Shown: in pieces, positions 1 through 10,291 of the stretch
Position numbering within the stretch: position 1 is the first letter of the stretch
Layout of the letters: each line of letters starts with the position of its first letter
DNA from: Lolium rigidum
Lineage: Eukaryota > Streptophyta > Magnoliopsida > Poales > Poaceae
DNA: 64,000 nt
Direction of reading: 5' to 3'
Assembly: GCF_022539505.1 (NCBI RefSeq)
Contig: NC_061510.1
Coordinates: forward strand, 267,167,687 to 267,231,686
The notes under the pieces: generated by a model
Seen by the model: only the letters and a program-made list of their open reading frames with translations
What the model was told of the DNA's origin: nothing
Database searches by the model: none
Made by a program: the position numbers and the translations under genes

Positions 1-805
1 TGTGGGCGTTAACGGATGAGGATATTACCGAGCATATTGCGTTGTCTACGGAGCCAGCGGCGAGGCAGTGGATATTCTCGATGATTGAGACAATGAAGAA
101 GGGAGATCTAATCAGAATGCTAGTCACACTATGGGCGATTTGGCATGCGAGAAGGAAAGCGATCCAGGAGGATGTTTTCCAGAGCCCGATGGCTACTATT
201 TCTTTTGTGAACAGATTCTTGGCTGATCTAGAAGGGTGCGGTAAACCTGTACAGAGGCCAAGCAAACGGAAACCTGCCAATCCGAGGCCGGTCAAATGGA
301 TCGCGCCTCCAGAGGGAGTGACAAAGATAAACGTAGATGCAGCGGTTGCGAAGACAGCTTGCAAGGGTGCCATTGGTGTTGTTTGTCGTTCGCGTGATGG
401 AACCTACCTGGGTGCTTCAGCGATGGCCTTCGATGGACTCACACACCCAGGAACGCTCGAGGCTTTAGCTTGTAGGGAAGCTTTGGACCTGGCATCCGAT
501 CTTCTCCTGAGTCCGATCCTTGTTGCATCGGACTGTCTCAAAGTAATTAAAGGCTTGCATGGCGAGTACCTTGGGGTCTTTGGCAGCATTCTGGTGAAAA
601 TCAAAGACAGAGCGCTGCAAAGAGGTGCTACCTCGTTTTGCCATGAACGAAGGGAGTCAAACGAAGAAGCCCACAACCTGGCTAGATATGCTTCGTCGCT
701 ACCAGCTGGTAGACATGTTTGGTTCTTAGAACCTCCGTATGGTTTGATCATGCCTGTAACTCTTGAATCTATTTGAATAAAGGCATGTGAACGTCAAAAA
801 AAAAA
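1..805 (+). mobile_element. 3' end of a LINE (non-LTR retrotransposon)
   Basis: The segment holds the last part of a LINE ORF2, a short 3' UTR with an AATAAA at 776-781, and a 10-base A run at 796-805. An A tail directly after a polyadenylation signal is the normal 3' boundary of a LINE copied by target-primed reverse transcription. The element continues off the left edge, so its 5' end and target duplication cannot be seen. What follows the A run is unrelated GC-rich sequence. Confidence 0.75.
3..776 (+). CDS. LINE ORF2 C-terminus with RNase H domain, partial
   Basis: The frame is open from the left edge to a TGA at 774-776, about 257 codons. The first ~60 codons (ALTDED..., VTLWAIWHARRKAI) look like the linker that follows the zinc-binding zf-RVT domain of plant LINEs. 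From about residue 95 there is a plant-type RNase H fold (RVT_3): KINVDAAV carries the first catalytic Asp, LEALACREAL the Glu, LVASDCLKVI the second Asp, and NEEAHNLARYA the C-terminal region. Its role would be to remove RNA from the RNA:DNA hybrid during integration. No frameshift is seen in the visible part, so this copy is younger than the LINE at 2845-4830. The N-terminal endonuclease and RT lie outside the window. Confidence 0.75.
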   Translation, partial: WALTDEDITEHIALSTEPAARQWIFSMIETMKKGDLIRMLVTLWAIWHARRKAIQEDVFQSPMATISFVNRFLADLEGCGKPVQRPSKRKPANPRPVKWIAPPEGVTKINVDAAVAKTACKGAIGVVCRSRDGTYLGASAMAFDGLTHPGTLEALACREALDLASDLLLSPILVASDCLKVIKGLHGEYLGVFGSILVKIKDRALQRGATSFCHERRESNEEAHNLARYASSLPAGRHVWFLEPPYGLIMPVTLESI

Positions 806-1011
806 CTAGTCCCGTGTCCTATATACTGCCCTAAGCCATTTCTAGTCTGCCCCAGTTTGACCTCGCAGTAAAAGATTAGGTCGGCGGCGGCTCCGCCACG
901 ACCTCTACCGTCATCAAGGGAGCGGCCGACATGAACGGACTGCCGACGCCATCCCTGAAACCAGCAGCAAGGCGGCCGCTGCCTGACGCCACGACCGGTG
1001 GCAGGGAGTGA
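806..1011. other. GC-rich sequence flanking the Harbinger insertion
   Basis: This unassigned stretch lies between the LINE tail and the Harbinger terminal repeat. From about 880 it is GC-rich and free of recognisable repeats. With 2101-2200 it forms the pre-insertion site of the element at 1012-2097. Read across the empty site, the minus strand stays open for about 70 codons, with an ATG at 2177-2175 and a stop near 880. I do not recognise the product; it may be a piece of exon or 5' UTR. Confidence 0.3.
1009..1011. repeat. Target site duplication TGA (left)
   Basis: The 3-bp TGA directly before GGGCATCTCC is repeated at 2098-2100 after the right terminal repeat. A 3-bp duplication fits PIF/Harbinger; TWA is the usual form and TGA a variant. 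Confidence 0.7.
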
Positions 1012-2097
1012 GGGCATCTCCAGCGGCGCGACGCAAACGATCGCTAAGCGACCGTTTTCGTCGGCGGGAAATGCGTCTGGCACCACCTCTAGCGGGGCGA
1101 CGCATCGTGTCCGGGGCGTCCGCGGAGACGCAAACGCGACACAAATATGCGCCAGGTTTGCGTCTCCGCGGATGCTGCACAGTCACGCTGAGTGTCCGCT
1201 CGCTTCCCCACGGGCCCTCATGGCAGTGACCCAGGTTCGATCGGCCTCGAATTCATAGCAAGCGCGCGAATATCAACCGCGATGATCAACCCGCCAACCG
1301 CCGCAATGGAGCGCCGAACCGGCGCGGAAGAGCAACCGCCGGCCTCTTCGTTATACGCGCCGCCGTTAATCCCCGTAGATTGTAACCCCTGCGTCTACAG
1401 TAATTCAAGTTGAACCGCCTCCTTCTTGTTCCTCTTCTTCTTCGTCTCCAACACCGGCACGCCATGAGCGACTACACGCTGCCGTCGGAATCGGAGAGCG
1501 AGGGCAAGTCGCCCGGATTTCTGCATTGGTGGGAATCCCCTGCGACGCCAAGCGATCCGGGCTCCACGCCCAGCGACCCTGCCTCCACGTCGAGTGAGGA
1601 GGAGGAGGGAGGCGGCAATGCCAGCGAAGGCCAGGAGGAGGACGGAGGCGGCGCTGGCAGCGACGCCGAGGACGAGGAGGATGGGCAGGAGGAGGAGGAG
1701 GACTCCGACACCAAGTTCGCCCGGTTGGAGGCGCAGGAGTTTGGACGACGAGGCAGGGCCTTCTAACAAGAAGGCCAAAAATTAGTTTTAATTTATATGG
1801 TTTTAAATTTGTTCTTCTTTGTTTGTTAAATATGTTTGAACCTATTCGATTGAAGTATCCGGTGAATTGTTTAGGCTATAATCTATTCGATTGGAACTTG
1901 CTCATTCAACAAAAATGAAAAGAAGTAGCACCAAAAAAAATACTTGCATGTCCAAAATACGTCGGACCGCTGGAGGTAGCCCCGACGCAAACGAATATTT
2001 CGTGCCTCGCGGTTATTTTGGCGTCCGCCTGGCGACGCAAACGGACGCCCACGGACAATTTGGACATCCGAAATGGGTCGCGCCGCTGGAGATGCCC
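1012..2097 (+). mobile_element. PIF/Harbinger-type non-autonomous DNA transposon
   Basis: The left end GGGCATCTCCAGCGGCGCGA is matched by its reverse complement at the right end (2077-2097), giving a terminal inverted repeat of about 21 bp. It is flanked by TGA on both sides. Motifs related to GACGCAAACG recur near 1035, 1125, 1984 and 2036 in the subterminal parts. The 1.1 kb length and the absence of a DDE transposase show that it depends on an autonomous relative. It carries one acidic ORF (1464-1766). The same GGGCATCTCC terminal class is seen in the larger element at 50217-51839. Confidence 0.8.
1464..1766 (+). CDS. Acidic low-complexity protein in Harbinger element
   Basis: This 100-residue frame starts at an ATG in the context GCCATGA and follows a CT-rich leader (about 1420-1450) that resembles a plant 5' UTR. 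An upstream in-frame ATG at 1410 would add 18 hydrophobic residues; I prefer 1464 because of its context. The protein opens MSDYTLPSESESEGK, has a short hydrophobic and aromatic patch (FLHWWE, about residues 20-26), then a Pro/Ser/Thr stretch (TPSDPGSTPSDP) and a long Glu/Asp/Gly run. The GAG-rich codons make it low complexity. I recognise no catalytic domain. It could be a captured acidic chromatin-type protein or part of a Harbinger accessory protein. The stop at 1764-1766 is followed by an AT-rich 3' UTR. Confidence 0.4.
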   Translation: MSDYTLPSESESEGKSPGFLHWWESPATPSDPGSTPSDPASTSSEEEEGGGNASEGQEEDGGGAGSDAEDEEDGQEEEEDSDTKFARLEAQEFGRRGRAF

Positions 2098-2100
2098 TGA
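2098..2100. repeat. Target site duplication TGA (right)
   Basis: The 3-bp copy of 1009-1011 directly follows GGAGATGCCC and closes the Harbinger element. Confidence 0.7.
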
Positions 2101-2747
2101 GTCGAGACGATCGAACGTGTGCGGAAGAACGGGGCGGCGACCGGCGGCAAGGCGTGATGTCTCAGGCTGAAACGCATGGCAAGTTTCTGATCCAAAACTT
2201 CTAATCCTCTCCTCTATGTTACTTCCGTGCATTGTTTAATTTTCGAATTTTGGACAGATGCAGTATAAACGTACAGATAGGGCCCTACGTATAGAACAGA
2301 TACAGTTTGCAGTATAGTGTACATAACTTATACGGTTTGCTTGTTTATATTTTTGAATTTTGAGTATTGAATTGTAGCATCTACTTGGGTGGATTCATAG
2401 ATCATAGATGTGTGAATTGTTTCAGTTTTGGAGATATAATAGTATTTTTTTTCATTGGAATCGTGTAGATGTGGGTGTGTCAAGCACAGCATTGGCAGCA
2501 CAAGTACCTGACGCATCTGTTTATTTTGGTAACTGTTTGTTTGAAGTTTGAACACCCTATTGTCTACGGGGTCGCTATGCCTTGCTGTTTGACACTATGA
2601 AGTATGAACTTATTTTCCTCTATTATTTTTGGGCAGAATATTGTAATCATATATATGCCGCAAGGACTTGATATGCTGAAACATTATTTTGCATGATATA
2701 TATGCTGAATTCCCTGTTTCTAGGCAGAATATTGCCCTTTTTTTTAG
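2101..2747. other. Intergenic, no gene recognised
   Basis: The first 100 bases continue the GC-rich pre-insertion sequence of the Harbinger element. The rest is AT-rich without a convincing reading frame. A short phrase (GGCAGAATATTG) occurs twice, near 2632 and 2724, suggesting an old local duplication. Confidence 0.4.
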
Positions 2748-2835
2748 AAACCGCTAAATGGTATAGCTGCCGCTATAGCTTATATAGCTTCTGGACAAGG
2801 AAACCGCTAAATCGAATAGCCCGCTATTTTTTCCT
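2748..2835. repeat. Small GCTATAGC-rich element at the end of the LINE
   Basis: AAACCGCTAAAT occurs at about 2750 and 2801, bracketing CCGCTATAGC-type palindromes, with a run of T before it. This resembles a decayed hAT-like MITE inserted at or near the 3' end of the minus-strand LINE. The boundaries and the superfamily call are uncertain. Confidence 0.3.
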
Positions 2836-2844
2836 TGAGCCAAA

Positions 2845-4830
2845 GGGACCATATGACGGCAATCGCTCCCACTCTGATAAGGACTTTAAACCTAGCATCC
2901 ACTCCGTTTAGCCAATTGCCAAAAATATTTGCAATGCTTTTCGGAGGGTATAAAGTAGAACCTATCTGAATGATTGACCATATAGATCTGGCGAACTGGT
3001 ATTGAAAGAACAAATGTTTTATTGTCTCGTCTTCGTGACAGAAAACACACTTCTTACAATCATGCCAATTCCGCTTTGCAAGGTTATCTTTAGTAAGAAT
3101 AACTCCCTAACGAAGGTACCAAGCAAAAAACCTTAGTTTTCAGTGGTATCTTCATCTTCCAGATGGATTTATAATTTATTGCCGGATGACTAGGTTCAAT
3201 TAAGGTTGTGTACATGGACCCAACAGAGAATACCCCATTTTTTGTGAGATTCCAACGAAACTCGTCTGATCCTTGTAGCAACTGAACAGAGTCTAATCTT
3301 CATATTAGCTCATTCCAAGAAGCCAAACGAGGTCCAACAAGATCAGGCTTGGACGTCATAGACGGGTAGTGATGTTTCCATCACCTTCTGTAGAGTATCA
3401 TGTTTATGTCGCACAATATTGACAAGGCTGGATATTGTTCATGAAGGGTGGTTGTTCCTAACCATATGTCCTCCCAGAACCTTATCTGAGACCCATCTTT
3501 AATGGAGAAGGAGCCATGTGGGAAGAAGTATTTCTTAGTTGCCATGATGCCAGCCAGAAAATGCGAATCTCCTGGTTTCCATATAACCTAAGAGATTGCT
3601 TTTGAGCCAATATACTTCCTCCGCAGAAGGTTCTGCCATACACCATCCTCGGTTAATAACTAGCCATTTACCTATAAAAGCTCTATTCTTAACCTCAAAT
3701 AAATGAACACCAAGTCCACCTTGATCTTTTGGACGGTAAACGACACTCCATTTCGTCAACCGGTATTCTTTCTTTTCACTATGTCCTTGCCAAAAGAATC
3801 TTGATCGGAAGTAATCCATGTAAGATTCCTTTAGGCAACTGAAAAAAGGAAATCATATACAGTACCATGTTCGTGAGTACTGAGTTAATGAGCACCAATC
3901 TTCCACCAAGAGATAATAATTTTTCTTTTCAGCTACTAAGTCGTTTATGTAGTCTTTCCTCGACGAGTTTCCATTCAGCAAGTGTAAGCCTCCGGTGATA
4001 AACGGGAATGCCCAAATAGCTAAGTGAAAAACTGCCCAGCCCACATCCGATTAGTTCGGCATAAAGGTTGGCCTCATCTCGGGCTTCGCTAAAGCAAAAC
4101 AATTTACTCTTATGAACATTTATTTTGAGACCTGACAATTGCTCGAGCGCTGACAAAATCAATTTCGGGTTTGTAGCTTTTTGTAGATCATGATCCATAA
4201 AAAGGATTGTGTCATCGGCATACTGAAGGATTGATAAACCCCCATCAACTAAGTAGGGTACCACTGCTTCAATTTAACCATCAATTTTAGCACGCTCAAT
4301 TAAAATAGCCAACATATTCGTTATAATATTAAATAACATTGGAGATAGCGGACTATCTGCCGGAAAGTACCATGTGCACATGAGCACCAGTGCTGCTTGG
4401 ACTTTTGGATTTTTGAAAATTTTCAAAACCTCGCTCTTTTATGTTTTCAAAAATTATGATATTAAATATGTAGATAGATTTAGACACGATGAGTGTAGTC
4501 AAAAAAGTCCCATTAGAAAATACTTTGTATTTTGGAAAATACAAAAAAAACAAATTTATGACTATAAATAGTAGTACAATTGTACGTATATTTTGTCAGT
4601 TTACTGTCAGAAATTTGTTTTTTTTGCATCTTCCAAAATATAACGTATTTTTTAACGAGACTTTTTTGATTCCAATCCTCGTATACACATCTATCTACAT
4701 ATTTAATGTCATAATTCTTGAGAGTATAGAAATATAAGAATCTGAAATTTTTCAAAAATCCAAAAGTGAAGGGAACACTGACTCCCATGTGCACAAAATC
4801 CTATCTGCTTGTTTGAAGCGTCAAAGAATC
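2845..4830 (-). pseudogene. Decayed LINE ORF2 (reverse transcriptase and zf-RVT)
   Basis: On the minus strand the order of motifs is that of a plant L1-type ORF2. PLSPMLFNII lies near 4320. LQYADDTILF lies near 4215 and is the catalytic YADD box of the reverse transcriptase. GLKINVHKSKLFCF lies near 4120 and YLGIPV near 4005. Then come DYFRSRFFWQG (3815), DQGGLGVHLFEVKN (3710), and the zinc-finger region KNGVFSVGSMY (3250) to WSLWLKEK (2845). The pieces lie in different frames with stops between them, so it is not translatable. Upstream of PLSP the MITE at 4361-4800 interrupts it; on the far side the frame resumes with KQA but soon meets a stop. The 5' end of the ORF is lost. Confidence 0.8.
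4353..4808. mobile_element. Foldback MITE inserted in the LINE RT
   Basis: CTATCTGC at 4353-4360 is repeated exactly at 4801-4808, an 8-bp target duplication. The 440 bp between (4361-4800) fold back on themselves. The left arm contains GTGCACATGAG and CTTTTGGATTTTTGAAAA, and the right arm carries close reverse complements of both. The similarity continues inward past AAATATGTAGATAG. There is no coding capacity. An 8-bp duplication suggests hAT or possibly Mutator mobilisation. The element lies exactly inside the LINE RT motif, so it is younger than that LINE copy. Confidence 0.75.
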
Positions 4831-5443
4831 CTTCTTTGGATCACGTATGATTGCAGTTTCTAATCAGAACCAGGACTTGAATCTTCCTGCCAATCTGCAT
4901 CTCACGTTCGCGGAGCAGACAACGGCACGCTTAGCTTCAGAACTTAAAGTGTGCTTAGCCTTGTCTCTCTCAGGCCCACACAAGTCATGGACCGTACCAA
5001 TGACACTGAACTTGCGTGTCTGAACTATCTTGGCTGAATAATCAAACGAAACAAAAGTTTATAGCTAGTACAGGAGCTAACAATCCAAGTTATCATAGCT
5101 TTTTTGAAATGAAATGAAGTTGTTGCTAAGACATTGTGACATTTCACAACTCTAGCAGCGGTACAAACATGCCCCATAGTGTTGCTACACGTGTGGAGTA
5201 GTTGGGCAATATTAGACCGTGAACCAAACACACCCTCATACTCTAGAAGCATCCACTAAATTATACTACTATGATAGATTTGTATGCTCTACAAGAACAC
5301 ACTATAATACATAATTGATGATTAGAATTTGATATTGTTGGTTTGATTCAATATAGGGGTAATCCGTAATCCATCAAAATAAAGTTTCTTATTAAGATCC
5401 CAAACCAAGTGATAGTAAAAAAATGTTGAATGTAGATGAGTCG
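4831..5443. other. Unassigned sequence with a dispersed repeat
   Basis: No coding sequence is recognised. The stretch 5100-5270 is the inverted partner of 23765-23935. It contains, on the minus strand, GAGGGTGTGTTTGGTTC, a phrase typical of hAT-like MITE ends in grasses. The last 100 bases before the gap are AT-rich and belong to nothing I can name. Confidence 0.4.
5100..5270 (-). repeat. Dispersed MITE-like repeat, copy A
   Basis: On the minus strand this reads ATAATTTAGTGGATGCTTC, then AGAGTATGAGG, GCTGCTAGAGTTGT and CTTAGCAACA, and aligns with 23765-23935 on the plus strand. Two diverged copies in opposite orientation, with GTGTTTGG-type internal sequence, point to an old non-autonomous DNA element. 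Confidence 0.5.
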
Positions 5444-5543
5444 NNNNNNNNNNNNNNNNNNNNNNNNNNNNNNNNNNNNNNNNNNNNNNNNNNNNNNNNN
5501 NNNNNNNNNNNNNNNNNNNNNNNNNNNNNNNNNNNNNNNNNNN
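5444..5543. other. Assembly gap (100 N)
   Basis: There are exactly 100 N, the usual placeholder for an unsized scaffold gap. The left side is unassigned AT-rich DNA and the right side is the end of a Copia polyprotein, so the missing part must include at least most of that Copia element. Confidence 0.95.
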
Positions 5544-5722
5544 AGCATATTGAGATCCGGAATCATTTCATTAGGGATCATGTTGCCCGTGGTGATATTG
5601 AGCTTATCTATGTTCCTACCAAAGATCAACTTGCCGATATATTCACGAAGCCTCTTGATGAAGCAAGGTTCTCTTATTTGAGGAATGAGCTAAATATCAT
5701 TGATTCAAGGAGTATAGCTTGA
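5544..5722 (+). CDS. Copia polyprotein C-terminus (RNase H), partial
   Basis: The frame enters from the gap and reads HIEIRNHFIRDHVARGDIEL, then YVPTKDQLADIFTKPLDE and ARFSYLRNELNIID, ending with TGA at 5720-5722. The (K/S)HI(D/E)IR.HFIRDHV and DQLADIFTKPL blocks are the highly conserved end of Copia RNase H, and this spelling is typical of Sireviruses. About 59 codons remain. The catalytic residues and all upstream domains lie in the gap. No frame break is seen in the surviving part. Confidence 0.85.
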
Positions 5723-5760
5723 CCATCTTGCAAACACACCTTTGTCTCAATACTTTATTT

Positions 5761-5765
5761 GGTTT
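5761..5765. repeat. Target site duplication GGTTT (left)
   Basis: GGTTT directly precedes the LTR start TGTTATCACC and is repeated at 13377-13381 after the 3' LTR. Confidence 0.9.
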
Positions 5766-6932
5766 TGTTATCACCAGAATTTGACCGAGTCAGAGGTGGG
5801 CCGCGATCAAGGTGGACTTGAAGATTATACATGGAAGAATACGTGAATCGGCCTTATATGCAAAGTTTGGGCTAGTTTTCCCTTGTATCTATAACATATT
5901 AGATTATGTGTCGGTTAGGAGGTAGAGTTTTTACCCGTGCACGGTTAGGTGCACGCCTGAATTAGAAAGTCCCTTGGACTATAAATATGTATCTAGGGTT
6001 TATGGAATAAACAACAACCAACGTTCAACACAATCAATCTCGGCGCATCGCCAACTCCTTCGTCTCGAGGGTTTCTTCCGGTAAGCACCATGCTGCCTAG
6101 ATCGCATCTTGCGATCTAGGCAGCATAAGCTTTATGCACGTTGTTCATGCGTTGCTCGTCGCTGAAGCCTTTTTGATGGCGAGCAACGTAGTTATCTTAG
6201 ATGTGTTAGGGTTAGCATTGTTCTTCGTATCATATGTTGTCGTAGTGCAACCCTTATACATCTAGCCGCCCTTACACCTATCTTAGGTGTAGGGGCGGCA
6301 TCCCGCTTGATCATTGTTTAGTAGATCCGATCCGTTACGGTTGCTCCTTGTTCTTCAAGGATTAGTTTAATATCCGCAATAGTTAGGCCTTACAAAGGGT
6401 TGGAGGATCCAAGTGGCGTGTAGGGTGGAGTTTGCTAGCCCTAGACAGGGATGTTCCGGGATCAACCTCGTGTTGGTTTTTAGGCCCTGTCTAGGATCGG
6501 CTTACGATCACCGTACGCGAGCGCGAGGCCCAATCGTGAGTAGGATGATCCGATTATGCGGTGAAAACCCTAAATCGTTGTAGATCGCTTTAGCTTTATC
6601 TTGATCAAGCAGGACCACCATATATTCGTACACCTCGTGCGAATCATGGGTGGATCGGCTCTTTGAGCCGATTCACAGGACAACCTGAGAGCCAATCGAG
6701 GCTCGTATTTAACGTTTACGTGTATGCCATGCAGGAACTAAGCAAGGCATCATCCAACACCTTCCTGACCAGGTATAGGTCAGGTGGCACGCCCTTGCGA
6801 CAGCATCGGACGTGTGACCAGAAGGCTTTGCGGGCCGTCGCTCTGAGGGACTGGGGCCAGCCGCAGCCCTAGTTGTTCCCGGCTCTACGGTGTTGCCAGT
6901 CGCTGCCCGCCGGTGGGTTTCTGACCGCAACA
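5766..6932 (+). repeat. 5' LTR of the gag-protease Gypsy element
   Basis: It runs from TGTTATCACCAG to GACCGCAACA and matches 12209-13376 almost throughout. A TATA-like CTATAAATA lies at 5979-5987. Near 6108 there is a perfect inverted repeat around the word GATCTAGGCAGCAT, and another around CCTTACACCTA/TAGGTGTA near 6270. Such hairpins in the LTR may lie in the transcript leader. Confidence 0.9.
5979..5987 (+). promoter_or_regulatory. LTR TATA box
   Basis: CTATAAATA lies 213 bp into the 5' LTR and is preserved in the 3' LTR (near 12421). It is the only strong TATA word in the first half of the LTR, so it is the probable core promoter of the element. Confidence 0.55.
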
Positions 6933-6937
6933 CATTC

Positions 6938-6955
6938 TGGCACGCCCGGTGGGAC
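6938..6955 (+). other. Primer binding site candidate
   Basis: TGGCACGCCCGGTGGGAC starts five bases after the 5' LTR. TGG at the start and the position right behind the LTR fit a site that pairs with the 3' end of a tRNA. I do not assign the tRNA. Confidence 0.6.
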
Positions 6956-6995
6956 ACAAACTTCGACATCCACCGCATCGCCATCTACATCCGAG

Positions 6996-9900
6996 ATGGC
7001 GGAAAACACTCCGGTCAAGTACGAGGATCTGACTGACGAGCTCAAGAAGAAGCATGACGAGATCAAGGCAGTCCTCGAAGCCGAACTCATCGTCTCTTTC
7101 CACAGAACCCGCTCCCATGGCATCAGGTGGAAGGGGTTCTCACCTGAAGGCGCGCTCGATGGAGTGGACCTGTCCGCCCCGTCAGAAGAACGCATCAGGT
7201 CACTGCGTCAGGAGATCAACTTCATGGTGGCTCATTCGCTGCACCGCCACTCTGAGAGCCTCGGTGAACACTTTGGAGCGTGTCGCTCGCGCGTGATCCA
7301 GAAATCATGAGCCACCAGTATTCTCCGTCGGGACCAGCTCTGGGGACTTACAAAGGAGAGATGCCACTCCAGTCCCGTCCATCGCTGCCGTTCGCGTTGG
7401 CAGCACCAGAAGTGCCGAACTCATCGGCATACGTCGTCTACAAGATTGGTGGTGATCCTAGTGACTACCAATTCCTGCCTGAGGCGCCCAAGGAGATCCC
7501 GCACGGATACGCGTGCGCATACGTGCCGACCGCAGTACACGGGCACTCTCGAACCAGAGCTGCAACGAGCAGGGGCCTCCGGGAACAGCAGGAGGAACGT
7601 CGGGAGCGGACCTTGAGAAGCAAACGTGGTTAGCAAAGTACGCCACTCCGACAAACCTCCGGAGCTCAGCTCCTGCAGCTTGGCTCGGAACCGGAAAAGC
7701 AAGCATGGCTGGCTAAGTATGCCACCCCGGCGAATCTTCGTGGTTCGACACCTTCTGCCATCACCGCGGATCAAATTTGTACAATTCTGAAAGATCAGTT
7801 CGGCATGATGCCGAAAAGGAAGACGTTCGGCTACACCAAGCCGTACCCCAACGAGTACGAATTGATCCCGCTACCACCCAAATATCGGCTCCCTGACTTT
7901 ACAAAGTTTAGTGGATCAGATGGTTCCAGCTCCATCGAGCATGTGAGCCGATATTTGGCACAGCTAGGCATGATCTCAGCATCAGACGAGCTGCGTGTGA
8001 GGTTCTTCGCACAGTCCCTCACATGATCGGCTTTCGGGTGGTACACATCGCTGCCACCGAACTCAATCCGGACTTGGAAGCAGTTGGAAGAGCAATTCCA
8101 TGAGCAGTATCACTCAGAGGCTTCCGAGGCTGGTATTGCCGATCTAGCACAAGTACGACAGAAGCGCGGGGAAACAGTGTCAGAATACATCCAGCGCTTC
8201 AGGACCGTGAGGAACCGATGTTATGCGGTTCACGTAAGTGAAAAAGAAGCAGTCAAGTTGGCGGTGGTGGGTCTCTCATCATCGATCAAGGACGTGGCCT
8301 CCCAAGCAGACTACCCTTCGTTGGCGCACATGGTGCAGAAGCTGTCAGCATATGAACAGCGCCACCCAGATGTTTACCAGGACAAATTCAAGCGTGCAGT
8401 GGCCCTGGTGGATCACGACGAGGATGAAGGTGCTGCGGGAGATCGAGAGGTAGCAGTGGCCGAATGGACTCGGGCGGCAGGCCCCGTGTCCTGCAAGTGG
8501 GTTAAGCCACAAGGCCCTCCAAAAGGGTTCGACTTCGACGTGACCAAAACTGAGCAGATTTTCGATCTCTTACTCACGGAGAAGCATATAAAGGTTCCCG
8601 AAGGCCACAAGATCCCTACGGTGCAGGAGCTGAACGGAAAGCCATACTGCAAATGGCATAACACGTTCACCCACACCACGAACGACTGTAGGGTGTGGCG
8701 TCAGCAGATCCAAATGGTGATAGAAAAAGGGCGGCTAATTTTCAACCAGTACGCCATGAAGGTCGACACACACCCCTTCCCCGCCGTTAACATGGTGGAG
8801 TACACTTACCATGGAGGGTGCCAGCCAGATTTATCGTGCAATATCAACATGGTGGGACCTGGGCACCACTCTGGTAAGGACGATGAGGGCAGCTGCTCTC
8901 ATAGCAAAGACACAGAGGAAGCCGCTCCACGCGATCGGCTCCGCCACGACGGCAAGCGCTACGTCACAGAGGGAGAAGTGAAGAACATAAGATATCAACG
9001 ACCCCTCTCTGATCACCTCCTCAACAAGTATGTGAATCAGTATGACCAACGCCGGCGATACAACAACGATGATGAAAAAGATCGTCTGGCTAGGGACGAC
9101 AGGAGACGTCGTCGGCATGATCACGACGAGGAGCGATATGAGCGCCACGCCAAGGAGAAGTCAAGGGAGCAAGACGACGAGGATAGGCACTGGGACTGCC
9201 CCTTCTTCAGACACTGCTGGGATTCAGGAATGAGCCGATTGCCAACAATCGGCAACTGCCCAGAATGCAAACAAAAGAAGAAGGATGCAGCTAACATGTC
9301 CGTGTTCAAGCGCCTAGGGCCTCTCCTGCCTCGAAGCAAACGTGCTGAGTCCCCTCGGATGGAAGATCTTGAGGATTTGGAAGACGAGGGAGAAGAAGAA
9401 GACAGGTACCACCGGCCAAGGTGGTGCCCTGATGGACTCAGCCGTTCCCAGAAACGAAGGGTTCAGCGTCTACGTGGGTTGGAAGAAGCCGAAAGGCTAT
9501 ACCTGCACACGTTGAGGAAGGCACGGCCTGATCTGGCCGCCAAAGTTCAGCGAACCCTGGACGAAGAAGGTCGGCCACAAAGAAAAGAGTGGCGCCCCAA
9601 GCAAAGGAAAGCCGATGATGAGACATCGGCTGGCACAAACATGGTCTTCATCCTTCCAACGGAGTTTAGCGCTCCAGGATCAAACGAAGCACCCGTGGCA
9701 CAACCGGATCGCGGCCCACGGCCGGTCATCTTTGAGAAGCCACGAGAAAGAAGTTACGAGCATCCGAAGGCCTCGTACTTGCGAGGATACATCAATGGGC
9801 AGCCTGTCAACAAGATGTTGGTGGACACCGGAGCGGCAATTAACATTATGCCATACTCCATGCTACGTCGGTTGGGACGCTCCAGCTCGGATCTAATCAA

Positions 9901-10291
9901 GACCAATGTAACACTGAGCGATTTCAACGGCCAAGCATCTGACGCACAAGGTGTTCTGAATGTGGATCTGACCGTAGGAAGGAAAACTGTCCCTACGACG
10001 TTCTTTATTGTCGACAGCAAGAGCTCCTATGCTGTCCTACTGGGGAGAGATTGGATCCACGCCAACTGTTGCATTCCATCCACGATGCACCAATGCCTAA
10101 TACAGTGGGATGGAGATGAAGTAGAAGTCGTCCATGCAGATGATTCAGTCGAGATTTCGACGGCTGGCATGAACGTTTGGGAGACATCAGGCCAAGAGCC
10201 GCTCTCAGGCATCAATTTGGACGACTGCGAGCGCATCGACGTGACAAAGAATGGGGTTAGGCTGGTTTTATCCACCGGCCTGACTGTGTAA
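6996..10291 (+). pseudogene. gag-protease polyprotein with frameshifts
   Basis: The protein starts MAENTPVKYEDLTDELKKK at 6996. It breaks frame near 7260-7290 and several times up to about 8030, then is open from near 8030 to the stop at 10291 (listed frame 8084-10291, 735 residues). Order: N-terminal coil; capsid-like gag region (PKYRLPDFTKFSGSDG, SSIEHVSRYLAQLGM, then EEQFHEQYHSE and YIQRFRTVRNRCY); a Lys/Arg/Asp-rich charged linker; paired cysteines in WDCPFFRHCWDSG and GNCPECKQKKK that may bind zinc; then a retropepsin with catalytic VDTGAAINIMP and VLLGRDWI. Particles and a protease could be made by an intact copy, but this copy is broken early. The reading ends right after the protease; no RT follows, so this is the element's design and not a truncation. 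Confidence 0.85.

Noticed and set aside
1395..1778. 127-residue minus-strand ORF opposite the Harbinger acidic ORF
   Set aside because: Leu/Ala-rich mirror of GAG/GAC codons; no start context.
5348..5722. ORFs reading through the N run
   Set aside because: They span the 100-N gap; only the part from 5544 is real sequence.
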